Assembly (NCBI GenBank): GCA_012719255.1
Contig: JAAYAS010000316.1
Location: 1-6,386, forward strand
DNA: 6,386 bases
Reading direction: 5' to 3'
From: Microbacteriaceae bacterium
Lineage (GTDB): Bacteria; Actinomycetota; Actinomycetes; Actinomycetales; Microbacteriaceae
Shown here: positions 1 through 4,634 of the stretch, piece by piece
Position numbering within the stretch: position 1 is the first letter of the stretch
How the letters are laid out: every line of letters begins with the position of its first letter
Program-made: the position numbers and the translations under genes
Notes under the pieces: model-generated
Told to the model about the DNA's origin: nothing
Database searches by the model: none
Seen by the model: the letters and a program-made list of their open reading frames with translations, nothing else

Positions 1-1393
1 CGAGGGAGAACCGGCCCGACGAATCCCGGTGCAGCTGCTGCAGCCGGCCGAGGTCCTGACGCAGCGCCGTCGTCTCGGCGGCGATCGTCGCCGGCGCCGA
101 CTCGACCCGCCCGGCCTCCCGGTCGAGGCCCTCGACGAGCCGCTCGAACTGCACGAGGGCGCTCTCGGCGTCGCCGATGTCGACGACCGCCGGGCCCACC
201 GCGCCGGCGGCGAGGCCCTGCGCGGCGTTGCCGGCCTCGTCGCGGGCGAGATCGACGAGCCGACGGGCCTGCTCGAGGTCGGCGTCGAACGGCGCGATCG
301 CGGCCGGCTCGAGGCCGGGGCGGATGCGGTCGACCCGTGCGCCGGCGCCGTCGAGCCGCGAGCCCGCCTCGCCGAGCCGGCGCTCGACTGCCGCGAGCAG
401 CTCGGGGGCGCGCTCCTGCCGGCCGCGCAGCTCGCCGAAGCGCTCGATCTCGGCGCGGAGCAGCCCGTCGGCGCGCTCGGTGCGGTGCACGATGCCGGTG
501 ATCCACTCGTCCCGCTGCTGCGGCGAGTCGGGGATGCGGTCGAGCAGCTTCGCCTGCAGATCGAACGCCTCGTGCGCGAGCCCCTGCGCCTCGTCGAGCG
601 CGGCACGGAAGGGGCCGACCGCCTCGGCGCCGAAGCCGGCCTCGGCGAACCCGAGCTCCTCCTGCGCCGAGCGGATGAGGTCGTCGGAGCGCACGAGCCG
701 CTGCGAGGCGTCCTGCAGGCGGGCGGCGCGGCGGGCCTCGACGTCCTCCTCGGCGGCGGCCTCCTTGCGCTTGCGGGCCCTGTTGATGAGCACGATGGCG
801 GTGAGCGCCGCGACGAGGAGGCCGCCGGCGAGGATCGTCTGCCCGAGGCCGGGACCGCTCGACGAGGCGCCGTCCGGCGAGGCGCCGCCGTCGCCGCCGT
901 CGGCGCCGACGAGCGCCGCGCGGATCGCGTCGGCGGCGACGATGCCGGCCTCGCCGTACTCGCCGCGGTCGAGGCGCTCGCCGACGGCGAGCTCGATGTC
1001 GCGCACATCGCCGGTCGACAGCGCCATCGCCGACGACACGTTGAGCCCGAAGTCGTTCTGCCCGAGCGAGACGTACACGATCGCGTCGTCGTCGCCGAGG
1101 GCCGAGCGCTCGGCGACCTCGCTCGCCCAGTCGAAGCCGTCGGCGGGGTCGTCGAAGCGGTCGACGACGATGTAGTAGAAGCCCGCGCCGGTCTCGTCGC
1201 GGAGGCGCTCGGCGGCCGCCTCGATGTCGGCGACGCGGTCGACGCGCCCGGTCGTGTCGGTGACGACGTCGGTGACGCGCAGCGGCGGCACGGCGTGCGC
1301 GAGGGCGGGCAGCAGCAGCGCGAGGACGAGCCCCGCGAGCAGGGCGGCGATCCCCGCGCCGCCGCGACGGGCCGCGACGTGCGAGCGCTGCAT
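1..1393 (-). CDS. TPM-domain membrane protein with long coiled-coil tail (partial, C-terminus outside window)
   Basis: 464 codons are visible from the ATG at 1391-1393; the frame stays open to the left edge, so the C-terminus is missing. Residues 1-34 form a signal peptide: RR near residue 10, a Leu/Ala-rich core, and a likely cleavage after AHA (32-34). Residues about 38-165 resemble the TPM domain (PF04536, 'TPM_phosphatase'), including TGRVDR, GAGFYYIVVDRF and the acidic GDDDAIVYVSL stretch. A Gly/Ser/Asp linker (164-182) leads to one transmembrane helix (about 184-204), a basic stop-transfer RARKRK, and then some 255 residues of charged, Ala-rich helix, probably coiled coil. This predicts an outside TPM domain and a cytoplasmic coiled-coil part. 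TPM members include thylakoid photosystem II repair proteins and some with reported acid phosphatase activity, but the role of the actinobacterial form is not established. Known relatives often end in a Gly-rich tail, which would lie outside the window. A strong ribosome binding site 6 bases upstream supports the start. Confidence 0.88.
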   Translation of the reverse strand, partial: MQRSHVAARRGGAGIAALLAGLVLALLLPALAHAVPPLRVTDVVTDTTGRVDRVADIEAAAERLRDETGAGFYYIVVDRFDDPADGFDWASEVAERSALGDDDAIVYVSLGQNDFGLNVSSAMALSTGDVRDIELAVGERLDRGEYGEAGIVAADAIRAALVGADGGDGGASPDGASSSGPGLGQTILAGGLLVAALTAIVLINRARKRKEAAAEEDVEARRAARLQDASQRLVRSDDLIRSAQEELGFAEAGFGAEAVGPFRAALDEAQGLAHEAFDLQAKLLDRIPDSPQQRDEWITGIVHRTERADGLLRAEIERFGELRGRQERAPELLAAVERRLGEAGSRLDGAGARVDRIRPGLEPAAIAPFDADLEQARRLVDLARDEAGNAAQGLAAGAVGPAVVDIGDAESALVQFERLVEGLDREAGRVESAPATIAAETTALRQDLGRLQQLHRDSSGRFSL

Positions 1394-1400
1394 GGACCGA

Positions 1401-1407
1401 CCTCCTC
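1401..1407 (-). promoter_or_regulatory. Strong Shine-Dalgarno site of the TPM gene
   Basis: The minus strand reads GAGGAGG here, followed by T and then six bases before the ATG at 1391-1393. It is the best ribosome binding site in the window and fixes the TPM start. It contrasts with the short or missing leaders of several plus-strand genes. Confidence 0.85.
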
Positions 1408-1446
1408 GTCACCGGGCGCCCGCGGGCGGGGCGCCGCCTGCCGCCG

Positions 1447-1452
1447 AGACTA
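1447..1452 (-). promoter_or_regulatory. Candidate -10 box of the TPM gene
   Basis: The minus strand reads TAGTCT, which fits the actinobacterial TANNNT pattern. Transcription would begin near 1440 and give a leader of about 45 bases carrying the Shine-Dalgarno site. No convincing -35 hexamer is present at 17-18 bases, so this rests on the -10 motif and position alone. Confidence 0.4.
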
Positions 1453-1475
1453 GACCCGGACGTTCGTGCCGGCTC

Positions 1476-1490
1476 TGTGAATCGGTCACC
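1476..1490. repeat. Short dyad TGTGA-N5-TCACC in the divergent promoter region
   Basis: The sequence TGTGAATCGGTCACC contains an inverted repeat GTGA/TCAC around a five-base spacer. It lies between the candidate -10 boxes of the two divergent genes, centred about 41-43 bases upstream of both predicted transcription starts. The half-sites resemble those of CRP/GlxR-type regulators (TGTGA-N6-TCACA), but the spacer is one base short and the last base differs, so a regulator cannot be named. A 4-bp dyad can arise by chance. Confidence 0.3.
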
Positions 1491-1511
1491 CGGCGTTCGG
1501 GTGCGACCGGC

Positions 1512-1517
1512 TACAGT
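1512..1517 (+). promoter_or_regulatory. Candidate -10 box of the DivIVA-motif gene
   Basis: TACAGT preceded by GGC fits the TANNNT pattern. The predicted start near 1524 would give a leader of about 38 bases, long enough to hold the GGAGG ribosome binding site at 1551-1555. No good -35 hexamer is seen. Confidence 0.45.
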
Positions 1518-1550
1518 CGCTCGCGGACAGCATCCGGACCCAATCACCGT

Positions 1551-1555
1551 GGAGG
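1551..1555 (+). promoter_or_regulatory. Shine-Dalgarno site of the DivIVA-motif gene
   Basis: GGAGG lies seven bases before the ATG at 1563. It decides the start in favour of this ATG: the reading frame is open further upstream to 1224, but that part is antisense to the TPM gene and runs through the promoter region. Confidence 0.75.
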
Positions 1556-1562
1556 CCGCGCC

Positions 1563-1844
1563 ATGCGCAGCGACGACGTGCTCAACGAGCAGTTCCGCGC
1601 CACCAAGTACACGGTCGGCTACGACCAGCGGGAGGTCGACCGCTTCCTCGACCGCGTCATCGAGACGCTCCGCACCTACGAGGAGGGCGCGACGCCCGAG
1701 CATCCCCTCACCGCCGAGCACGTGCAGGCGGTGCAGTTCGCCCCGACGCGCTACCGGGAGGGCTACGACCCCGAGGACGTCGACGTGTTCCTCGACCGCC
1801 TCGCCGAGGCGTTCGCGCGGCACGAGCGCGGCGAAGACGCCTGA
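1563..1844 (+). CDS. Small protein with two tandem DivIVA-type motifs
   Basis: 93 residues made almost entirely of two copies of the short DivI1A-type motif (TIGR03544-like; F-x(n)-Y-x-x-GYD-x-x-x-VD-x-FLDR). Copy one runs from F11 to R31 (YTVGYDQREVDRFLDR) and copy two from F59 to R79 (YREGYDPEDVDVFLDR), exactly 48 residues apart. In DivIVA/Wag31 this kind of segment forms the N-terminal membrane- and curvature-sensing part, followed by a long coiled coil. Here there is no coiled-coil extension, only short helices after each motif and an acidic C-terminus. By analogy it may bind the membrane at poles or septa or act as an adaptor to Wag31; that is inference. It is divergent from the TPM gene and lies 30 bases upstream of the amidotransferase gene. 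Family assignment is good, function unknown. Confidence 0.88.
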   Translation: MRSDDVLNEQFRATKYTVGYDQREVDRFLDRVIETLRTYEEGATPEHPLTAEHVQAVQFAPTRYREGYDPEDVDVFLDRLAEAFARHERGEDA

Positions 1845-1861
1845 CCGCGTCGGCGCCGTGG

Positions 1862-1867
1862 TAGAAC
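1862..1867 (+). promoter_or_regulatory. Candidate -10 box placing a leaderless start on the amidotransferase gene
   Basis: TAGAAC ends seven bases before the ATG at 1875, the spacing expected for a leaderless actinobacterial transcript. A CTGACC at 1841-1846, overlapping the preceding stop codon, could be a weak -35 with a short 15-base spacer. A GGGAG at 1869-1873 sits only one base from the ATG, too close to be a normal ribosome binding site. Confidence 0.4.
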
Positions 1868-1874
1868 CGGGAGT

Positions 1875-2600
1875 ATGACCGCTCCTGTTCTGCTCGTCGT
1901 CGACGCGACGATGCACCGCCCCGACACCGTCTTCACCGGCCTCCTCGAGCCCCTCAGCCGCAAGGTGATCGAGGTCGCCGAGGCGAACGGCTGGCGGCCC
2001 CGCCGGCTGCTCATCGGCGACGTCGACGAGGCCGGCATCGCCGAGGCCGAGGGCGCCGCCGACGCGATCGTCGTCATGGGCGGCGACGACGTCGACCCCG
2101 CGCTCTACGGGGCGACCCGCGACTACCCCGAGGCGGGCGACCACTACGTCACCCTCGCCGACGAGCGCTCGGTGGAGCTCATCCGGCGCGCCGCCGACGC
2201 CGGCACGCCGCTGCTCGGCATCTGCCGCGGCCTGCAGCTCGTCAACGTCGCGCACGGCGGCACGCTCGTGCAGCACCTCGACGTCTCCGACGACCACCGC
2301 TTCACGCGGGCCTCGGGGCGCGAGGAGGAGTTCATCCGCCACCCCGTCGACATCGTGCCGGGCACCCGGCTCGCCGGGCTCTTCGGCGAGCGCCTCGAGG
2401 CGACCGAGTCGTCGCACCACCAGGCCGTCGACCGGCCCGGCGAGGGCATCGTCGTGTCGGCGCACGCCCCCGACGGCACGCCCGAGGCGATCGAGCACGT
2501 CTCGGCGCCGCAGCTCGCCGTGCAGTGGCACCCCGAGGCGCCGTCGTCGGTGCCCGAGCAGCTGCCCGCGCTCCTCGCGGCGATGCGCCCCGCCGAGTAG
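1875..2600 (+). CDS. Gamma-glutamyl-gamma-aminobutyrate hydrolase family protein (class I glutamine amidotransferase-like, peptidase C26)
   Basis: 241 residues with a complete class I amidotransferase fold signature. The family motif GGDDVDPALYG is at 69-79, the nucleophile elbow GICRGLQLVNV places the catalytic Cys at 117, SSHHQAV is at 179-185, and WHPE gives His219 and Glu221 of the triad. This arrangement matches the PuuD/C26 group, stand-alone cytosolic hydrolases that cut the gamma-glutamyl amide bond of compounds such as gamma-glutamyl-GABA in putrescine breakdown. The length matches the family (about 240-255). No puuA, puuB or puuC-like gene is in the window, so the substrate is open and I leave the symbol blank. 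The gene is 30 bases after the DivIVA-motif gene and 25 bases before the YciI-like gene, on the same strand, but both junctions carry promoter-like motifs. Start at 1875 fits the conserved beta-strand VLLVVDAT that begins the fold. Confidence 0.92.
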   Translation: MTAPVLLVVDATMHRPDTVFTGLLEPLSRKVIEVAEANGWRPRRLLIGDVDEAGIAEAEGAADAIVVMGGDDVDPALYGATRDYPEAGDHYVTLADERSVELIRRAADAGTPLLGICRGLQLVNVAHGGTLVQHLDVSDDHRFTRASGREEEFIRHPVDIVPGTRLAGLFGERLEATESSHHQAVDRPGEGIVVSAHAPDGTPEAIEHVSAPQLAVQWHPEAPSSVPEQLPALLAAMRPAE

Positions 2601-2607
2601 CCGCCGA

Positions 2608-2625
2608 GGGGGGAGAATCGCCCCC
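2608..2625 (+). promoter_or_regulatory. G-run/C-run hairpin with -10-like box at the start of the YciI-like gene
   Basis: Six G (2608-2613) and five C (2621-2625) flank AGAATCG, so transcript from upstream could form a 5-bp all-GC stem ending exactly at the ATG. GAGAAT at 2613-2618 lies seven bases before the ATG and could be a -10 box for a leaderless transcript; GGAG at 2612-2615 could instead be a ribosome binding site with ten-base spacing. If translation is from read-through RNA, the hairpin would hide that ribosome site. Which applies cannot be told from sequence. Confidence 0.35.
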
Positions 2626-2973
2626 ATGCCGCACTACCTGCTCTCGATCCACCACACCGACGCCGCCCCGATGGGGGAGGGCGCGACGGTCGAGGAGATC
2701 CTCGCCGACGTCGCCGCCTTCAACGCCGACCTGCAGGAGCAGGGCGCCTGGGTCTACGCGGGCGGCCTGCAGCCCGCCGAGGCCGCCGTGTGGGTCGACG
2801 GCCGCGACGGCACCGTCGCCGCGCACGAGGGCACGATCATCTCCGGCGAGCTGCAGCTCGGCGGCATCTGGATCGTCGACGCCGCCGACGAGCCCGCCGC
2901 CCGCGCCTGGGCGACGCGCGCCTCGGCCGCCTGCCGCTTCCCGGTCGAGGTGCGGCTGTTCATGGAGACCTGA
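2626..2973 (+). CDS. YciI-like family protein
   Basis: 115 residues. The opening MPHYLLSIHH, the helix TVEEILADVAAFNADLQEQGAWVYAGGLQP (residues 21-50, in part) and the later EGTIISGELQLGGIWIVDAADEPAARAWATRA match the ferredoxin-like alpha/beta pattern of the YCII/DGPF group (PF03795). Family members are small cytosolic dimers of mostly unknown activity; some have a catalytic or ligand-binding His near the N-terminus, and HH at 9-10 could be the equivalent. In many actinobacteria this subgroup is found beside ECF sigma factor genes, but none is present in this window. The usual DGPF-type motif is replaced by EGTIISGELQ, a common variation. The single Cys103 is near the C-terminus. The assignment is firm at family level; no substrate can be proposed. 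Confidence 0.87.
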   Translation: MPHYLLSIHHTDAAPMGEGATVEEILADVAAFNADLQEQGAWVYAGGLQPAEAAVWVDGRDGTVAAHEGTIISGELQLGGIWIVDAADEPAARAWATRASAACRFPVEVRLFMET

Positions 2974-3004
2974 TCGGCGCAGCCGGGCGCCCCGGCCGGG
3001 CGAC

Positions 3005-3023
3005 CCCTCCGTTCGGCGGAGGG
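3005..3023 (+). terminator. GC-rich hairpin after the YciI-like gene, possible terminator
   Basis: CCCTCCG and CGGAGGG form a perfect 7-bp stem around TTCGG, beginning 31 bases after the YciI-like stop codon. There is no T-run after it, so it is not a classical intrinsic terminator. Many actinobacterial ends lack a T-run, so it may still end transcription or protect the 3' end. Confidence 0.35.
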
Positions 3024-3042
3024 CGGCGCCGCGGCGGATGCG

Positions 3043-3048
3043 TACATT
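3043..3048 (+). promoter_or_regulatory. Candidate -10 box of the DUF3817 gene
   Basis: TACATT, preceded by CG, fits the TANNNT pattern and lies in an otherwise GC-only stretch. It would start transcription near 3055, giving a leader of about 45 bases that includes GGAG at 3087-3090, nine bases before the GTG start. No -35 box is evident. Confidence 0.45.
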
Positions 3049-3099
3049 GGCCTGCGGCGGACGCCCCGCCGATCCCGAGCCGAGACGGAGCCCGCGCCT

Positions 3100-3591
3100 G
3101 TGACCACGACGACGACCCCGACCACGACCGCGCGGGGGATCAGCCCCCGAGCGCTGTTCCGCACCTTCGCGATCGCCGAGATGATCACCTGGGCGGGGCT
3201 CATCGCGGCGCTCGTGCTCCGCGCCCTCGACGTCGTCGACTTCGTCCGCATCGCGGGCGGCATCCACGGCTTCGTGTTCCTCTGCTACTCGACCACCACG
3301 GTGTTCGTGTGGGTGAACCAGCGCTGGCGGCCCGGCGTCGGCGTCACGGGCCTGCTGCTCGCGATCGTGCCGTTCGCGACCGTGCCGTTCGAACTGCGGG
3401 TCGACAAGCGAGGCCTCCTCGAAGGCGGCTGGCGGCTCGCACCCGGCGGCGAGACGCCGAAGGGCTTCGTCGAGCACGTGCAGGCGTGGGTGCTGCGCCG
3501 CCCCGTGCTCTCGGTCGTGCTGCTGCTCGCATTCGTCGTCGCGCTGTTCAGCACGCTGCTCTGGCTCGGCCCGCCGATCCCGAAGAGCTAG
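3100..3591 (+). CDS. DUF3817 family integral membrane protein
   Basis: 163 residues starting at a GTG codon (3100-3102), chosen because GGAG at 3087-3090 is well placed and the next in-frame start would remove most of helix 1. A Thr-rich, low-complexity N-terminus (nine Thr in residues 2-10 apart from one Pro, including runs of three or more) precedes four hydrophobic segments at about 20-41, 50-71, 80-97 and 134-156. The motif GGIHGFVFLCY (53-63) and the following PFATVPFELRVDKRGLLEGGW (from 91, charged loop after helix 3) are typical of DUF3817 (PF12823), a family of short inner-membrane proteins common in Actinobacteria. Function is unknown. The C-terminus is short and ends PPIPKS. It is followed immediately by a GC palindrome and a strong hairpin terminator, so it is the last gene of this plus-strand run. 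Confidence 0.88.
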   Translation: MTTTTTPTTTARGISPRALFRTFAIAEMITWAGLIAALVLRALDVVDFVRIAGGIHGFVFLCYSTTTVFVWVNQRWRPGVGVTGLLLAIVPFATVPFELRVDKRGLLEGGWRLAPGGETPKGFVEHVQAWVLRRPVLSVVLLLAFVVALFSTLLWLGPPIPKS

Positions 3592-3607
3592 GGCGCGGGC
3601 CCGCGCC
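3592..3607. repeat. 16-base perfect GC palindrome directly after a stop codon
   Basis: GGCGCGGGCCCGCGCC is its own reverse complement and begins at the base after the TAG of the DUF3817 gene. As RNA it could form a 6-bp stem with a GGCC loop. It is followed by more CG-only sequence to about 3626, then the AT-containing hairpin at 3631-3660. It may add to termination, or simply reflect base composition. Confidence 0.55.
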
Positions 3608-3630
3608 GCGCGCGGCCGCGTCGCGGAAAG

Positions 3631-3660
3631 CAGAAATGCCGCGATCACGCGGCATTTCTG
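3631..3660. terminator. Bidirectional hairpin terminator between the DUF3817 gene and tRNA-Arg
   Basis: CAGAAATGCCGCG (3631-3643) and CGCGGCATTTCTG (3648-3660) form a perfect 13-bp stem with a four-base ATCA loop. The stem has a GC core and an A/T part at its base (AAAT/ATTT), so each strand has A-rich sequence before the core and T-rich sequence after it, as in intrinsic terminators; the minus strand adds CTTTCC just after. It begins four bases beyond the 3' end of the tRNA and 39 bases after the DUF3817 stop codon, exactly where two converging transcripts need to end. Confidence 0.85.
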
Positions 3661-3664
3661 TTCG

Positions 3665-3737
3665 CGCCCCCGACAGGAGTCGAACCTGCGACCTACGGTA
3701 CCGGAAACCGGCGCTCTATCCACTGAGCTACGGAGGC
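3665..3737 (-). tRNA. tRNA-Arg, anticodon CCG
   Basis: The minus strand from 3737 folds into a full cloverleaf. The acceptor arms GCCTCCG/CGGGGGC pair fully, with one G-T. The D arm is GCTC/GAGC around AGTGGATA, and the T arm is GCAGG/CCTGT around TTCGACT. The anticodon loop is TTCCGGT, with CCG at positions 34-36. CCG reads CGG codons and gives arginine. The anticodon stem CCGGT/ACCGT has four good pairs and a C-T mismatch at the outer 27-43 position. The discriminator is G (3665); CCA is not encoded (CGAA follows) and must be added after transcription. A -10-like box upstream and a strong hairpin downstream make it a single-gene transcription unit. It lies about 900 bases from argS, its synthetase, on the other strand. 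Confidence 0.96.
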
Positions 3738-3749
3738 GAACAGCAGTCG

Positions 3750-3755
3750 ACTCTA
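3750..3755 (-). promoter_or_regulatory. Candidate -10 box of tRNA-Arg
   Basis: The minus strand reads TAGAGT, matching TANNNT, and ends 12 bases before the tRNA 5' end. Transcription would begin about 5-6 bases before the mature tRNA, leaving a short 5' leader for RNase P. No clear -35 is seen. Its promoter would cover the ATG at 3769 on the plus strand, which argues against that ATG as a gene start. Confidence 0.5.
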
Positions 3756-3792
3756 CCGCATCCTCGCGATGCTCGCGCCACCCCGCGTGTGG

Positions 3793-3798
3793 CAGGAT
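3793..3798 (+). promoter_or_regulatory. Candidate -10 box for a leaderless transglutaminase-like gene
   Basis: CAGGAT after TGG lies six bases before the GTG at 3805, the spacing seen for leaderless actinobacterial genes. It matches TANNNT only at the second and last positions, so it is weak; it is supported mainly by where the conserved protein begins. Confidence 0.35.
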
Positions 3799-3804
3799 GC
3801 GCTG

Positions 3805-4608
3805 GTGCTCCGAACGCTCGAATCCCGGCTCGACATCCGCAACGACCGACGGCAGGACACGCGCTTCGCGTTCCTCATCGCCGCCGCCGAGCAGTACTCG
3901 CCGACGACCGAGACGCTCCGCATCCTCGCCGACGGCGAGCCCGTGGAGCCGGCGATCGCCGTCGATGTCGACGGCTCGCGCGCGATCCGGCTGAGCTCGG
4001 CGGCCGAGCGCATCGAGATCGACTACCGGGCCGAGATCGCCGGCCTCGCCGAGCCGCTCGTGCCCCGCGACGTCGACCCGATGATCTACACGCGCCCCTC
4101 ACGCTACGCCGAGTCCGACCTCCTCGGCCCGGCGGTGCGCGCCGAGTTCGGGCGGATGCGCGACTGGCCGCTCGTCGACGCGGTCGTCGACTGGGTGCAC
4201 TCGCGCATCGCCTACCTGCCCGGCTCGAGCGACCACACCGACGGCGCCCGCGACACCTTCCTCCACCGCAAGGGCGTCTGCCGCGACTTCGCGCACCTCG
4301 TCATCGCGATCCTCCGCGCCCACGATCAGCCCGCCCGCTTCGTCGCCGTGTACGCGCCGCAGCTGCGGCCGATGGACTTCCACGCCGTCGTCGAGGTGCT
4401 CGTCGACGGCGAGTGGTGGCTCGTCGACGCCACCCGGCTCGCCCCGCGCGAGCGGATGGTGCGCATCGCCACCGGCCGCGACGCCGCCGACGTCGCGTTC
4501 ATGTCGAACACGCTCTCGGGCGCCCGGCTGCGCACCGTGCGAACCGGCGCGACCACCGACATCGAGGTCGGCGACCCCGACCACGGCGCCCGCGTGCGCC
4601 TGCGCTGA
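3805..4608 (+). CDS. Transglutaminase-like domain protein
   Basis: 267 residues from the GTG at 3805. The frame is also open from an ATG at 3769 (279 residues). I prefer GTG because the family usually begins near the strand VLRTLESRLDI and because the ATG lies inside the predicted tRNA promoter. The N-terminal third is a beta-rich domain (about 1-85) typical of bacterial transglutaminase-like proteins. The core (about 115-215) has a full papain-like triad: Cys159 in KGVCRDFAH, His193 in DFHAVVEV and Asp208 in LVDATRLAP. Members (PF01841) act as cysteine proteases or amide-bond enzymes; the substrate is unknown. There is no signal peptide or membrane helix, so it is probably cytosolic. The tail (209-267) includes ERMVRIATGRDAADVAFM, also common in the family. 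The stop codon lies 26 bases before argS, so cotranscription is possible. Confidence 0.85.
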   Translation: MLRTLESRLDIRNDRRQDTRFAFLIAAAEQYSPTTETLRILADGEPVEPAIAVDVDGSRAIRLSSAAERIEIDYRAEIAGLAEPLVPRDVDPMIYTRPSRYAESDLLGPAVRAEFGRMRDWPLVDAVVDWVHSRIAYLPGSSDHTDGARDTFLHRKGVCRDFAHLVIAILRAHDQPARFVAVYAPQLRPMDFHAVVEVLVDGEWWLVDATRLAPRERMVRIATGRDAADVAFMSNTLSGARLRTVRTGATTDIEVGDPDHGARVRLR

Positions 4609-4619
4609 CCGCGCGGGCC

Positions 4620-4629
4620 TACGATGGAG
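4620..4629 (+). promoter_or_regulatory. Candidate -10 box and ribosome site before argS
   Basis: TACGAT (4620-4625) fits the TANNNT pattern and ends nine bases before the argS ATG at 4635; GGAG (4626-4629) lies five bases before the ATG. Either argS has its own nearly leaderless transcript, in which case GGAG would be upstream of or at the RNA 5' end, or it is translated from upstream transcripts using GGAG. No -35 is apparent. Confidence 0.4.
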
Positions 4630-4634
4630 CCCTG

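Noticed and set aside
29..1453. Long plus-strand open frame of 474 codons, and a second one at 177-1175
   Set aside because: Both are antisense to the TPM gene. Their products are low-complexity Arg/Ala/Gly-rich sequences with no fold signature, whereas the minus strand has a signal peptide, domain and membrane helix plus a strong ribosome site. They are shadows of GC-rich codon use.
1476..1490. A true GlxR/CRP binding site
   Set aside because: The spacer is five bases instead of six and the right half-site ends in C rather than A, so it is listed only as a dyad of unknown role.
1593..1803. Recent DNA-level tandem duplication within the DivIVA-motif gene
   Set aside because: The two motif copies match well as protein but differ at many bases, so the duplication is old and under protein-level selection, not a recent repeat.
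1875..3591. A multi-gene operon or new system formed by the PuuD-like, YciI-like and DUF3817 genes
   Set aside because: Each gene has its own promoter-like motif, hairpins separate two of the junctions, and no shared pathway is known. Same-strand adjacency alone is not enough.
2332..3723. 463-codon minus-strand open frame spanning three plus-strand genes and the tRNA
   Set aside because: It begins inside the tRNA gene and reads antisense through three well-supported genes; the composition is Arg/Gly/Ala-rich and of low complexity.
3665..3737. Attachment site of an integrated element at the tRNA 3' end
   Set aside because: No direct repeat of the tRNA 3' end, integrase gene or change of base composition is visible on either side within the window.
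3650..3740. Peptide DRSRTCDLRYRKPALYPLSYGG in a plus-strand frame
   Set aside because: This is the familiar false translation of the strand opposite a tRNA-Arg gene, often found in databases as a spurious protein; the cloverleaf explains the sequence.
2790..4634. N-terminal 615-codon extension of the argS frame, making a 1171-residue open frame
   Set aside because: It runs out of frame through the YciI-like, DUF3817 and transglutaminase-like genes and across the tRNA. It is Arg/Pro/Ala-rich without domains; ArgRS similarity begins at the ATG at 4635, and 556 residues is the normal length.
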